This document shows positions 18,075 to 26,745 of a DNA stretch of 64,000 nucleotides, piece after piece. The translations under genes were made by a program, and so were the position numbers. Position 1 is the first letter of the stretch. Each line of letters starts with the position of its first letter. The notes beneath the pieces were generated by a model. That model had not been told where the DNA came from. It searched no databases and saw only the letters and a program-made list of their open reading frames with translations. The DNA is from DATGUP01 sp035301265 (GTDB taxonomy: Bacteria > Bacillota > Bacilli > Bacillales > Amphibacillaceae). The stretch lies in NCBI GenBank assembly GCA_035301265.1, contig DATGUP010000008.1, positions 62,001-126,000 of the forward strand, in the 5' to 3' direction.

Positions 18075-18147
18075 TATCTTATGAAAGGAGGTCAGTTTGA
18101 GCACCGTCGTCAAACAAGTCTAATAATAATCAGGGAGGGAAAACGTA

Positions 18148-19020
18148 GTGGATTTACACATTTATAAGCGGCCGCTATACGTCTTAGTCGGTGGGTTGAT
18201 TATGTTAGCGCTTACCTTAGGAGTTAGTATTAAAGCTTCAGCCCACGGCTATGTTGATAATCCAAGTAGCCGAGCGGCCTTATGTGCAGATGGGGTGAAC
18301 GAGGGGTGCGGTGGTGTTGTTTATGAGCCGCAAAGTATTGAAGGACCGGGGAATTTTCCGGAAGAAGGTGTAGAGGACGGTGAAATCGCTAGCGGCGGTG
18401 GCGTTTTTCCTGAATTGGATGAGCAAAGCGAAGACCGTTGGGCTAAAGTTGGTATGTCAAGCGGAGAGTATACATTTAGCTGGACGTTAACAGCCGCTCA
18501 TGCAACAGCGAACTGGGATTATTATGTAACAAAAGAAGACTGGGATCCGAACAGTCCATTAAAGCGTTCTGATTTGGAGCTATTCTGTTCAGTTGATGAT
18601 GGAGGAAAGCGGCCCGATTTTACCGTTGAACATGATTGTGTTATTCCCGAGCGCGAAGGTTACCATGTCATTTTGGCGTATTGGGAAGTGGCAGATACAG
18701 CCAATGCGTTTTATCAAGTGATTGATGCAAATTTTGATGGTGAATTTGTTGAACCAGGTGACCCCGAGGAACCAGAAGACCCGGAAGAACCAGGAGATGG
18801 CGCACCAACTTGGGAGGCCGATCAAGTGTATCTCAGCGGTGATGAAGTCACATATGAAGGTAAAACATATCGTGCGCAATGGTGGACACAAGGTGATACG
18901 CCAGGCGAATCGAGCGTTTGGGTTCTCGTTGATGATGGAAAAAATCCGGACGTATCGGCATGGGATACGGCTACTATTTTTCTAAAAAATCATATAACCA
19001 ACGTTTATGAAGCATTATGA
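18148..19020 (+). CDS. Secreted AA10 lytic polysaccharide monooxygenase with chitin-binding module
   Basis: Copper enzyme that oxidatively cleaves crystalline chitin. The start is GTG 18148 after GGGAGGG. A signal peptide (residues 1-32, cut after ASA) leaves His33 as the mature N-terminus, and with His118 in AAHATANWDYY this forms the copper histidine brace. The AA10 domain runs to about residue 197 (AFYQVIDANF). An acidic Pro/Glu linker leads to a CBM5/12 module (PTWEADQVYLSGDEVTYEGK to SSVWVLV) with the aromatic QWW binding face. After it a second copy begins (VSAWDTATIF, then VYEAL) but ends at a TGA after about 25 residues, so the C-terminal module is cut off. Confidence 0.92.
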   Translation: MDLHIYKRPLYVLVGGLIMLALTLGVSIKASAHGYVDNPSSRAALCADGVNEGCGGVVYEPQSIEGPGNFPEEGVEDGEIASGGGVFPELDEQSEDRWAKVGMSSGEYTFSWTLTAAHATANWDYYVTKEDWDPNSPLKRSDLELFCSVDDGGKRPDFTVEHDCVIPEREGYHVILAYWEVADTANAFYQVIDANFDGEFVEPGDPEEPEDPEEPGDGAPTWEADQVYLSGDEVTYEGKTYRAQWWTQGDTPGESSVWVLVDDGKNPDVSAWDTATIFLKNHITNVYEAL

Positions 19021-19083
19021 TAAACCACAAGAGGAAATAAGAGTGAACTGGTTGTTTCGCTAAATAGTTCGAAGACGAGCGAG

Positions 19084-19110
19084 GAGAGGTATCGCACGGA
19101 GATACCTCTC
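19084..19110 (+). terminator. Hairpin after the LPMO gene
   Basis: Perfect 10-bp arms GAGAGGTATC and GATACCTCTC with a seven-base loop, but no T tract follows. It may be a processing or stabilising hairpin rather than a terminator. Confidence 0.5.
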
Positions 19111-19130
19111 TGTAAATATGTTGGAGTAAT

Positions 19131-19160
19131 TTGACATTTCCTATAATACTGTCATATCAT
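19131..19160 (+). promoter_or_regulatory. Candidate sigma-A promoter of the GH20 gene
   Basis: TTGACA at 19131-19136 and TATCAT at 19155-19160 with an 18-bp spacer, about 110 bp before the GH20 start. Confidence 0.55.
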
Positions 19161-19270
19161 AAGATGAAATATTTAAACATTTCCGTTGCCGGGTAAACAA
19201 ACATGTCCTGGAAGCGATACATAGCTTTATGATTGCTCCAATGAAAAATAACGAAAAGAGGGTGGAAACG

Positions 19271-21184
19271 GTGAACATTAAATTAGCTGGCGATTACTTA
19301 TCGCTCCTTAGCGGGATTAAAGAGTTGCAAAAGGATTATCATTTTACCATTCATGAACGCGCCGAGATCGATTTACTGTGCGAACAATCTGCCGGTCCAT
19401 ACGCTTTAACCGTGACATATAACAACGGCTCCGGCCATATTACGTATCGTAAGCCTAATCAATTTTTCAGAGCGTTTGGCCTGCTTCTAGAAAAAGTGAA
19501 ACAAGGTGAAAAAGAATTTACTCTACAGGAAACGGCTCAGTTTAAAACGATCGGCCCAATGTTTGATTGTTCACGGAATGCGGTGATGAAGCCGGAACGT
19601 TTTTACGGCATGATTCGGATGCTGGCGGTCATGGGGTTTGATTCTGCGATGTTGTACATGGAAGATACGTATGAAGTCAAAGAAGAGCCGTATTTTGGCT
19701 ACATGCGCGGCCGTTATTCGGAAGATGAATTACAAGCGCTGGATGATTATGCTGATCAATTCGGCATCGAACTCATCCCTTGTATTCAAACGCTTGCTCA
19801 TCTGGAAGAGTTTTTAAAATGGGATGCGGCATATCGTTATAAAGATACTCGAGGCGCGCTGCTTTTGGAAAGTGACGTAACGTATGAGCTTTTGGAAAAT
19901 ATGATCCGTTCGGTTTCTAAGCCTTTTAGAAGTAAGCGCATTCACATTGGTATGGATGAGGCCGAAGAAGTGGGACGAGGTATTTACCTCAACCAAAACG
20001 GGTATAAACCGCGCTTTGAATTAATGTCGGCTCATCTGGCCAAAGTGCTCAACATAACCGATCAGCTCGGGCTGGACGCGATGATGTGGAGCGATATGTT
20101 TCTGAAATTGGCCTCAGAAACCGGAGACCGGTATAGTCAGGCGACGCAAATCCCTGATTATATGTTTGACAAGACACCGGATCAAGTGCAATTCGTGTAT
20201 TGGCAATACAACGCAACCGATATTGACCATTATCGAAACATTCTCAAACAGCATCAAGCATTTCATAAAAAACCCGCCTTTGCAGGTGGTATCTGGGTTT
20301 GGAACACATTTGCCACAAACTATCAGTTATCACTACAGGCGAGCGAGGCTGCTTTAACCGCATGTAAAGAATTGGGAATTGAGGATGTATTTGTCACCCT
20401 ATGGGGCGATGATGGCTATGAAAATAACTACTACAGCGCTTTATACGGACTCCAATATTATGCTGAACACGCCTACGCCAAGGAAATCGATGAAGAAAAA
20501 CTGCATGAACGGGTCGCTTTTTGCACAAATATCCAGGCCGATAGATTTTTAATGCTTAACGAGCTCGATACACCGCCGGGGGTGGCTGAAGGTAATCTTC
20601 AACAAACGAATCCGTCCAAATTTTTATTATGGCAAGATGTGTTATTAGGACTGTTCGACAAACATATCGAAGGATTGGATTTAGACCGTTATTATGAATC
20701 ACTGGCTATGAAGATCAATATCCAACGGGATCCCCAAGCACCGCTTGATTTTATATTTGATGTACCCGAAAAGCTTAGTCGTGTGCTAGCACTTAAAGCA
20801 AGCATCGGGGTGAAATTAAAGGAAGCTTATGATCATGGCGATCGACCGGTGCTGCATAAACTGGCTAACGACGTCATTCCAGAAATCATTAAACGCGTAC
20901 AAGACTTGCGCGAAGCCCATCGCCGGCAATGGCTGACGATAAATAAGCCGTTTGGTTGGGAAGTGATTGATATACGCTACGGTGGGCTCTTGAACAGACT
21001 TGATACAGCTAGGAAGCGAGTGAATGATTATTTGAATCATGATATTGATTTTATCGACGAGTTGGAACAGGAACGGTTATATTTTTCACCCGGTCAGGAA
21101 GATTCAACGGGGTTGGGATGGAGCAGTTATTACTACCGGATGGCATCGCCGAATGTTTTCTTTCATGTGTTACCAATCTATTAA
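19271..21184 (+). CDS. Cytoplasmic GH20 beta-N-acetylhexosaminidase
   Basis: Glycosidase that removes terminal N-acetylglucosamine from chito-oligosaccharides by substrate-assisted catalysis. The start is GTG 19271 after AGAGGGTGG; the frame also contains ATGs at 19229 and 19241 without a binding site. The 637-residue protein lacks a signal peptide, so it works on imported oligosaccharides. The GH20 catalytic pair is Asp229-Glu230 in IHIGMDEAEEVG; CIQTLAHLEEFLKW and FVYWQYNATD are conserved barrel strands. With the importer downstream it would trim oxidised chito-oligosaccharides down to the oxidised end unit. The lactonase frame follows after 14 bp. Confidence 0.88.
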   Translation: MNIKLAGDYLSLLSGIKELQKDYHFTIHERAEIDLLCEQSAGPYALTVTYNNGSGHITYRKPNQFFRAFGLLLEKVKQGEKEFTLQETAQFKTIGPMFDCSRNAVMKPERFYGMIRMLAVMGFDSAMLYMEDTYEVKEEPYFGYMRGRYSEDELQALDDYADQFGIELIPCIQTLAHLEEFLKWDAAYRYKDTRGALLLESDVTYELLENMIRSVSKPFRSKRIHIGMDEAEEVGRGIYLNQNGYKPRFELMSAHLAKVLNITDQLGLDAMMWSDMFLKLASETGDRYSQATQIPDYMFDKTPDQVQFVYWQYNATDIDHYRNILKQHQAFHKKPAFAGGIWVWNTFATNYQLSLQASEAALTACKELGIEDVFVTLWGDDGYENNYYSALYGLQYYAEHAYAKEIDEEKLHERVAFCTNIQADRFLMLNELDTPPGVAEGNLQQTNPSKFLLWQDVLLGLFDKHIEGLDLDRYYESLAMKINIQRDPQAPLDFIFDVPEKLSRVLALKASIGVKLKEAYDHGDRPVLHKLANDVIPEIIKRVQDLREAHRRQWLTINKPFGWEVIDIRYGGLLNRLDTARKRVNDYLNHDIDFIDELEQERLYFSPGQEDSTGLGWSSYYYRMASPNVFFHVLPIY

Positions 21185-21198
21185 TCAAGGAGGCGCAT

Positions 21199-22226
21199 AT
21201 GCGATATTTACAATATGATGTTTTTGTCGGATGCTATGGTCGTGCGAAAGACGATACGATCCATTGGTTAACATTTGATAGCGAAAATGGAAAACTGTGT
21301 CAACAGCGCTCGTTTAGCGGCGTGGATAATCCGTCGTTTTTATCGATTTATAAAGAGAAAAACTGTCTTTATGCGATTAGTGAAGTGGACGATGGCGAAG
21401 TCGTGAGTTTTGCGATCGATCAGCAAAATCAGCACATTTACGAATTAAACAGACAGGCGGCAAAGGGGGGCCGTGTTTTATTGAAGTGAGTGACGGCGGT
21501 GATCATGTATTGACAGCTAACTACGGCGGAGGCAGTCTCATTGTTCATAAGTTAACCCACCGGGGCAGCATCCTGAAAGAAACGGATTTCAAAGACTATA
21601 ACGCATCGGGATCATCGCATATTCATACCATTCGGCATATACCGGGCACACCCTATTATATCGCAGCGGATTTAGGTTTGGACCGTCTGTACGTTTATAC
21701 GTTTGATCGGCAGACGAGTCAGTTAATGCCGCAGCAAACAGTGGATGTTCCGCAAAATTCTGGCCCCCGGCATATCGCGTTTCATCCACATGGAAATGTG
21801 TTATATGTCGTAAGTGAGTTCCGCTCGACAATTTTAGTATATGCCTACGATGATGCGATGACAAACATGCACTTGCTTCAAGAGTTATCCACTTTGCCTC
21901 GCGATTTTCGACAGGAGAATTACGGGGCGGATATCCATGTTACGCCCTCGGGAAAGTACGTTTATGTGTCTAATCGAGGCCATCATTCGATAACTGGCTA
22001 TAAAGTTTTAGCGAATGGCAAGCTTGCGATCATTGGCTATACATCAACCCAAGGCAAGTGGCCGCGGAATTTTACGATTACACCGGATGAAAAGTATTTG
22101 ATCGTGGCAAATGAACAGTCCAATCATATTGTCGTGATGAAAATTTTACATGATGGCCACCTGCAATACACACAACATCAATTCAACTTGAACAAACCGG
22201 TTTGTTTACAGGTAATGCCGGTTTGA
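21199..22226 (+). pseudogene. Lactonase-family beta-propeller (6-phosphogluconolactonase-like), frameshifted
   Basis: The seven-bladed lactonase fold is encoded in two frames. The first part (ATG 21199 after GGAGG, MRYLQYDVFVGCYG to QAAKGG) ends at a TGA at 21487-21489. The second, from about 21466, continues the same protein as GPCFIEVSDGGDHVLTANYG and runs to the normal end. One base is missing in the run AAAGGGGGG at 21462-21470; restoring it gives a 342-residue protein of typical family length. Conserved segments include GSSHIHTI, GPRHIAFHP, YVSNRGHHSI and GKWPRNFTITPD. It would hydrolyse an aldonolactone, fitting LPMO products. Real mutation, slippage or sequencing error cannot be told apart here. 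Confidence 0.85.
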
Positions 22227-22249
22227 ATGCGTTAGATTTTTTACACATA

Positions 22250-22263
22250 AACATTATAATGTT
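22250..22263. promoter_or_regulatory. Second copy of the palindromic operator
   Basis: AACATTATAATGTT, identical over 14 bp to the operator before the LPMO gene. It lies 12 bp upstream of a strong promoter for the ABC importer operon and contains its own TATAAT, with TTAGAT 17 bp before it. Confidence 0.65.
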
Positions 22264-22274
22264 ATAAGATAATA

Positions 22275-22303
22275 TTGACTAATTTTAAGATAGATGCTAT
22301 TAT
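22275..22303 (+). promoter_or_regulatory. Sigma-A promoter of the ABC importer operon
   Basis: TTGACT (22275-22280), a 17-bp spacer and TATTAT (22298-22303). Confidence 0.7.
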
Positions 22304-22314
22304 TAGAAATATAT

Positions 22315-22328
22315 TGTAAACCCTTACA
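22315..22328 (+). promoter_or_regulatory. Cre-like box at the importer operon start
   Basis: TGTAAACCCTTACA matches the cre consensus except for one central base and is itself an inverted repeat. Its place about 12 bp after the -10 box suits CcpA roadblock repression. Confidence 0.5.
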
Positions 22329-22435
22329 TTTCAAAACATTCAGCAAGCAAAGGGGGGTGTGGTTTTTAAAGGTCTAAATATTGCAAGGGGTGTCGAGTTT
22401 GGCGATTTTGTGTGATTAAAAGGAGGGTATAATCT

Positions 22436-24058
22436 GTGCGATGCAAAAAAGAGGTATGTTTGTTTTTAATTCTACTATGGCTGTTTGCTCTAGCTGCTTG
22501 CGGCGGAGGCGAGGATGAAGCTTCTACCAACGAAGAAGATAATGGTAACGCTGTCGACGTTAATAAATCGGGGATGCCTATCGTCGATGAGGAAATAGAT
22601 ATGACAATTTTTGCAAATAAACCAGCGCAAAATGAAGATAATGATTGGAACGATATTCTCATTTGGAATCATTACCGCGATATGACCAACATCAATGCTA
22701 AATGGAATTTAGTAAACCCGGATGCGCTGGATGAAAAAAGAAACTTAGCGCTCGGAAGCGGTGAATTACCGGATGCCTTTTTCCTATCGCAAATGTCGAA
22801 TTCTGATGTGTTGAAATACGGCGAGCAAGGTATGTTTATCCCACTTAATGATTTAATCGATGAATACGCTCCTAACTTAACGGCTCTAATGGAAGAAGAT
22901 CCGAGCATTAGAAAAGCAATTACATTTCCGGATGGCAATATTTATGCGATGCCAGCCTTGATTGAAGAAGATTTCCTATCACTGCGTCTTAGTGCCCGGC
23001 CGTGGATTAACGAAGATTGGCTGGAGGAATTAGGAATGGATATTCCAGAGACGACTGGTGAATTTTATGAGTATTTGCAAGCGGTTAAAGAACTCGATCC
23101 CGTCGGCGGCGGTGAAACCGTTCCATATGGTGGAACAGATATTGCCGAGATGGTGCAATGGCTTTCCGGTTCCTTTGGAGTGATGAATCGCGGGCCATCG
23201 AATACCAACATTGATTTAGATCCCGAAAATCCTGATCAGGTGCGGTTTTATGCGATAACCGATGAGTATAGACAACTATTAGAATACATCCATATGTTAT
23301 ATGATGAAGGGTTAATTGAACAAAATATCTTTTCGATTGAGTGGGACCAGTTTCTCGCCAATGCATCGGACAATTTATACGCGAGCATGATTTTCTATGA
23401 TCCGATTGATCTTTTTGGCGAAGAGGTAGGGTCACAATACAATAGTATCGCTGCTTTAGAAGGGCCTGAAGGTCACCAAGACTACAACAAACTATCATCG
23501 TCTATATGGGTGAATGATAATTTCGTGATCACAAGTGAAAATGACAACCCCGAAGCAGCGGTTCGTTGGATGGACTATTTTTATAGTGACGAAGGAGCCA
23601 AACTTTATTATATGGGTGTAGAAGGCGAAACATATGAAGAAAAAGACGGAGAAGTTGTCTACAAAGACCATATTTTAAATCCTGAAGGCGATATGACATT
23701 TGAACAAGCCATTGCGCAGGATTTAACGTGGTTAGGTTCGATCAATGGCATTATTAAAGCCGATTATTTCCAAGGCGGTGAATCGGCACCGCAATCGATG
23801 GAAGCTGCGGAAAAAATCGAACCTTTCGTTCCGGATGAAATTTGGCCGCGCTTTACATTCACATCAGAAGAAAATAAAGTGTTGGAGTCAACAGGCGCCG
23901 ATATCGATAAATACGTTGAGGAAATGCGCGATAAATTCATCAGTGGCGATGCAGACCCCTCCGAATGGGATGACTATGTGGAAACGATCGAGAGGATGGG
24001 GCTTGATGAATTACTTGATGTTTATCAAAAAGCCTATGAACGGTATGAAGATCATTAA
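22436..24058 (+). CDS. Sugar ABC importer, solute-binding lipoprotein
   Basis: Membrane-anchored extracellular receptor for an oligosaccharide. GTG 22436 follows AAGGAGGG with a seven-base gap. The signal peptide ends in the lipobox LAAC, so the mature protein begins with a lipidated Cys, followed by an acidic, Asn-rich tether. The 540-residue length and segments such as LGSGELPDAFFLSQMSN and YAMPALIEEDF are typical of LplA/YtcQ-type binding proteins that work with two permeases. Within this locus the likely ligand is an oxidised chito-oligosaccharide, an inference from neighbours only. Confidence 0.88.
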   Translation: MRCKKEVCLFLILLWLFALAACGGGEDEASTNEEDNGNAVDVNKSGMPIVDEEIDMTIFANKPAQNEDNDWNDILIWNHYRDMTNINAKWNLVNPDALDEKRNLALGSGELPDAFFLSQMSNSDVLKYGEQGMFIPLNDLIDEYAPNLTALMEEDPSIRKAITFPDGNIYAMPALIEEDFLSLRLSARPWINEDWLEELGMDIPETTGEFYEYLQAVKELDPVGGGETVPYGGTDIAEMVQWLSGSFGVMNRGPSNTNIDLDPENPDQVRFYAITDEYRQLLEYIHMLYDEGLIEQNIFSIEWDQFLANASDNLYASMIFYDPIDLFGEEVGSQYNSIAALEGPEGHQDYNKLSSSIWVNDNFVITSENDNPEAAVRWMDYFYSDEGAKLYYMGVEGETYEEKDGEVVYKDHILNPEGDMTFEQAIAQDLTWLGSINGIIKADYFQGGESAPQSMEAAEKIEPFVPDEIWPRFTFTSEENKVLESTGADIDKYVEEMRDKFISGDADPSEWDDYVETIERMGLDELLDVYQKAYERYEDH

Positions 24059-24079
24059 CCGATCGAATCGTTGTTCATC

Positions 24080-24121
24080 AAAGAGCGTGGGTCCTTTTGC
24101 AAATAGGTACCCACCCTCTTT
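24080..24121 (+). terminator. Attenuating hairpin between binding protein and permease genes
   Basis: AAAGAG-c-GTGGGT pairs with ACCCAC-c-CTCTTT; no long T tract. Such partial terminators usually keep binding-protein mRNA more abundant than permease mRNA. Confidence 0.55.
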
Positions 24122-24181
24122 ATATTTGACAAATCATTACATGTATCAGCTTTTGTATGCTGCAAGGGAGGATAGCCATCA

Positions 24182-25129
24182 ATGGCCATTCAACAGGCGG
24201 AAAAAAGTTTAAATAGGCGCAGACGGTTTGAGCAAATCAAAAAGAGTTTTTTAAGAAATTGGCAGCTATACCTTTTTCTTTTACCTGCTTTGACTTACTT
24301 TTTTATTTTCCACTATATTCCAATGTACGGTGTGCAGATTGCGTTTAAAGATTACTTTGCCAATTTAGGCATGTTCGGCAGCCCGTGGGTTGGATTTGAA
24401 CATTTCGAGCGTTTTTTCAACTCTTATTATTTTTGGCGTTTATTAAAAAACACGATCATTTTAAATGCGTATAATTTATTGTTATTTCCGCTCCCGATCA
24501 TTTTTGCACTTTCATTAAACGAATTAAAAAACGGTTGGTTTAAAAAATGGTCACAAACATTGACCTATGCACCGCATTTTATTTCTGTCGTCGTTGTCGT
24601 CGGAATGTTAGTCGCCTTTTTGGATCCGATAACAGGGATTGTTAACCATGCGCTTAATGCCCTCGGTTTTGAATCGATTCCTTTTTTAACAAGTCCGGAA
24701 TGGTTCAGGCATATCTTTGTCTGGTCAGGCCAATGGGAGTCATTAGGCTGGAATACGATTATTTATTTAGCGGCGCTGGCGGGAGTGAATCCAGAATTGC
24801 ACGAAGCTGCAAGAGTCGATGGTGCAACAAGATTGCAAATGGTATTACATATTAATATACCGACTATTATGCCGACGATTATTATTTTATTCATATTAAA
24901 TATGGGCAACTTTATGCAAATCGGTTTTGAAAAAGTACTTTTGATGCAAAACACGCTGAATTCGGAGACTTCCGATATCATTCAGACGTTTGTCTATGAA
25001 ACAGGGATTTTGGAAGGCCGTTACAGTTTTGCAGCAGCGATCGGCTTATTTGAATCGGTCATCAACATTATTTTACTCATTACCGTGAATCAGATTGCCC
25101 GTAAAGTGAGCGATAACAGTTTATGGTAA
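24182..25129 (+). CDS. Sugar ABC importer permease, LplB type
   Basis: Inner-membrane channel subunit of the carbohydrate importer. The 315-residue protein has six predicted membrane helices and the ATPase-coupling EAA loop LHEAARVDGATRLQMVLHI. An N-terminal basic segment and FHYIPMYGVQIAFKDY are typical of LplB/YtcP-partner permeases. GGGAGG precedes the ATG. No ATPase gene is present in the operon, so a shared MsmX-type ATPase encoded elsewhere is expected. Confidence 0.9.
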   Translation: MAIQQAEKSLNRRRRFEQIKKSFLRNWQLYLFLLPALTYFFIFHYIPMYGVQIAFKDYFANLGMFGSPWVGFEHFERFFNSYYFWRLLKNTIILNAYNLLLFPLPIIFALSLNELKNGWFKKWSQTLTYAPHFISVVVVVGMLVAFLDPITGIVNHALNALGFESIPFLTSPEWFRHIFVWSGQWESLGWNTIIYLAALAGVNPELHEAARVDGATRLQMVLHINIPTIMPTIIILFILNMGNFMQIGFEKVLLMQNTLNSETSDIIQTFVYETGILEGRYSFAAAIGLFESVINIILLITVNQIARKVSDNSLW

Positions 25130-25142
25130 GGGGGGCGAAAAG

Positions 25143-26039
25143 ATGCGTCAGCAACGCTTGTCTGATAAAGCATTTGAACGAATCAATTTTTTGTTTGTAC
25201 TGATACTTACGTTGATCATTATTTATCCGCTCATATTTGTCGTCAGTGCATCGATTAGTGATCCCAATGCCGTCAATACGGGAAAAATGTGGCTTTGGCC
25301 TGTCGATATAACATTTGATGGATTCAAGCGCGTTTTCCAAAACGAAGCGATTTGGATCGGGTACAAAAACACGATTATCTATACATTGGTCGGCACATCA
25401 CTTCATTTATTCGTGCTCCTTCCTTGTGCGTATGCTTTATCCCGAAAAGAGTTGATGGCGAAGAAAGTATTTTTATGGATCATCTTATTTACCATGCTTT
25501 TTAACGGTGGTTTAATCCCGACTTATTTAGTCGTGCAAGGTTTAGGCATGGTTAACACGATGTGGGCCATTGTGATTCCGGGTGTTGTCGGAGCTTGGTC
25601 GATATTAGTTGCCCGCACGTTTTTCCAACAAACGATCCCAGATCAACTCGTCGAAGCTTCAAAAATTGATGGAGCAAGCGATATTTATTTATTCATTCGA
25701 GTCGTCCTTCCGTTATCATTGCCGATTATCGCGGTGATGGCTTTGTTTCATGCGGTTGCTTTATGGAATCAATATTTTAATGCGTTAATTTATTTAACCG
25801 ACGAAGAGTTGTTTCCATTGCAATTGATTTTGCGACAAATTTTAATCATCAATGAAGTGAGCGCTGATAGCGCCGCATCTGCAGCGGGATCTGCTCAATC
25901 ATTTGCCGACCAAGTGAAGACGGCATCGCTTGTTAAATATGCCGTTATCATTGTATCGGCTTTACCGTTATTAATCGTCTATCCGTTTTTACAACGCTTT
26001 TTCGTAAAAGGGGTTCTTATCGGTTCAGTGAAAGAATAG
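25143..26039 (+). CDS. Sugar ABC importer permease, LplC type
   Basis: Second channel subunit, 298 residues with six predicted membrane helices and the EAA loop LVEASKIDGASDIYLFIRV. The segment ISDPNAVNTGKMWLWP after the first helix and the C-terminus LPLLIVYPFLQRFFVKGVLIGSVKE are hallmarks of LplC/YtcP permeases. Thirteen bases separate it from the preceding permease gene; GGGGGGC serves as binding site. Confidence 0.9.
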   Translation: MRQQRLSDKAFERINFLFVLILTLIIIYPLIFVVSASISDPNAVNTGKMWLWPVDITFDGFKRVFQNEAIWIGYKNTIIYTLVGTSLHLFVLLPCAYALSRKELMAKKVFLWIILFTMLFNGGLIPTYLVVQGLGMVNTMWAIVIPGVVGAWSILVARTFFQQTIPDQLVEASKIDGASDIYLFIRVVLPLSLPIIAVMALFHAVALWNQYFNALIYLTDEELFPLQLILRQILIINEVSADSAASAAGSAQSFADQVKTASLVKYAVIIVSALPLLIVYPFLQRFFVKGVLIGSVKE

Positions 26040-26080
26040 CATTTACCATTTGAAACGCTTAAAAAGGAGGAAAAACAAAC

Positions 26081-26698
26081 ATGCACGGATTTGTTGCCGG
26101 CTATTATACATTTTGTGTTTGGCTAATGCGGCTAGCGTACTTAAATTTCCTCTGGATGCTATTTTCTGTACTCGGGCTTTTCATATTTGGTTTGATGCCA
26201 GCGACAACAGCGATGTTCGCTGTTGTAAGGAAATGGATCATGGGTGAGGAGGACATCCCGATTTTTCCAACGTTTTGGGGGACATACCGGAAAGATTTTT
26301 TCAAAACGAATATTTTAGGGGTTATTTTATTTTTAATCGGCTATATGTTAATTATGGAATTTAAAATTTTGCGATTACAAGAAGACAGCCTTTATATCAT
26401 GGTCAGTTTTAGCGTTCTTGCCATATTGATTTTATACGTCATTGTATTAACTTATTTTTTCCCTATTTACGTTCATTTCGACTTAGAGATAACGGATTAT
26501 TTAAAATGGCCGTTCATTGTCGGTATTGTTCATCCCATTTTAACGCTATTTTTAATAGTGGGGACGCTTTTATTGACATATGTCACATTCATGACAATAC
26601 CTGCTCTTCTATTCTTTTTCGGCGGCAGTGCCATCGCTTTTTTCATTATGTGGGGCGTTTCCAAAACGTTTCCGAAATATGAAATGGGCGGCGCATAA
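26081..26698 (+). CDS. YesL/DUF624-family membrane protein
   Basis: A 205-residue membrane protein with about five hydrophobic helices, typical of the DUF624 (YesL) family that often accompanies LplABC-type importers in Bacillota. Function is not established. MPATTAMFAVVRKWIMGEEDIPIFPTFW after the first helix is the family signature region. AAGGAGG precedes the ATG. Its regular association with oligosaccharide importers suggests an auxiliary role in transport. Confidence 0.8.
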   Translation: MHGFVAGYYTFCVWLMRLAYLNFLWMLFSVLGLFIFGLMPATTAMFAVVRKWIMGEEDIPIFPTFWGTYRKDFFKTNILGVILFLIGYMLIMEFKILRLQEDSLYIMVSFSVLAILILYVIVLTYFFPIYVHFDLEITDYLKWPFIVGIVHPILTLFLIVGTLLLTYVTFMTIPALLFFFGGSAIAFFIMWGVSKTFPKYEMGGA

Positions 26699-26745
26699 AT
26701 TTTGATCGTTTACTAATAGATAGACGGACTAAAGGAGCGCAGTGC

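Noticed and set aside
26050..26065. Cre-like TTGAAACGCTTAAA before the YesL gene
   Set aside because: Several mismatches and an internal operon position without a promoter.
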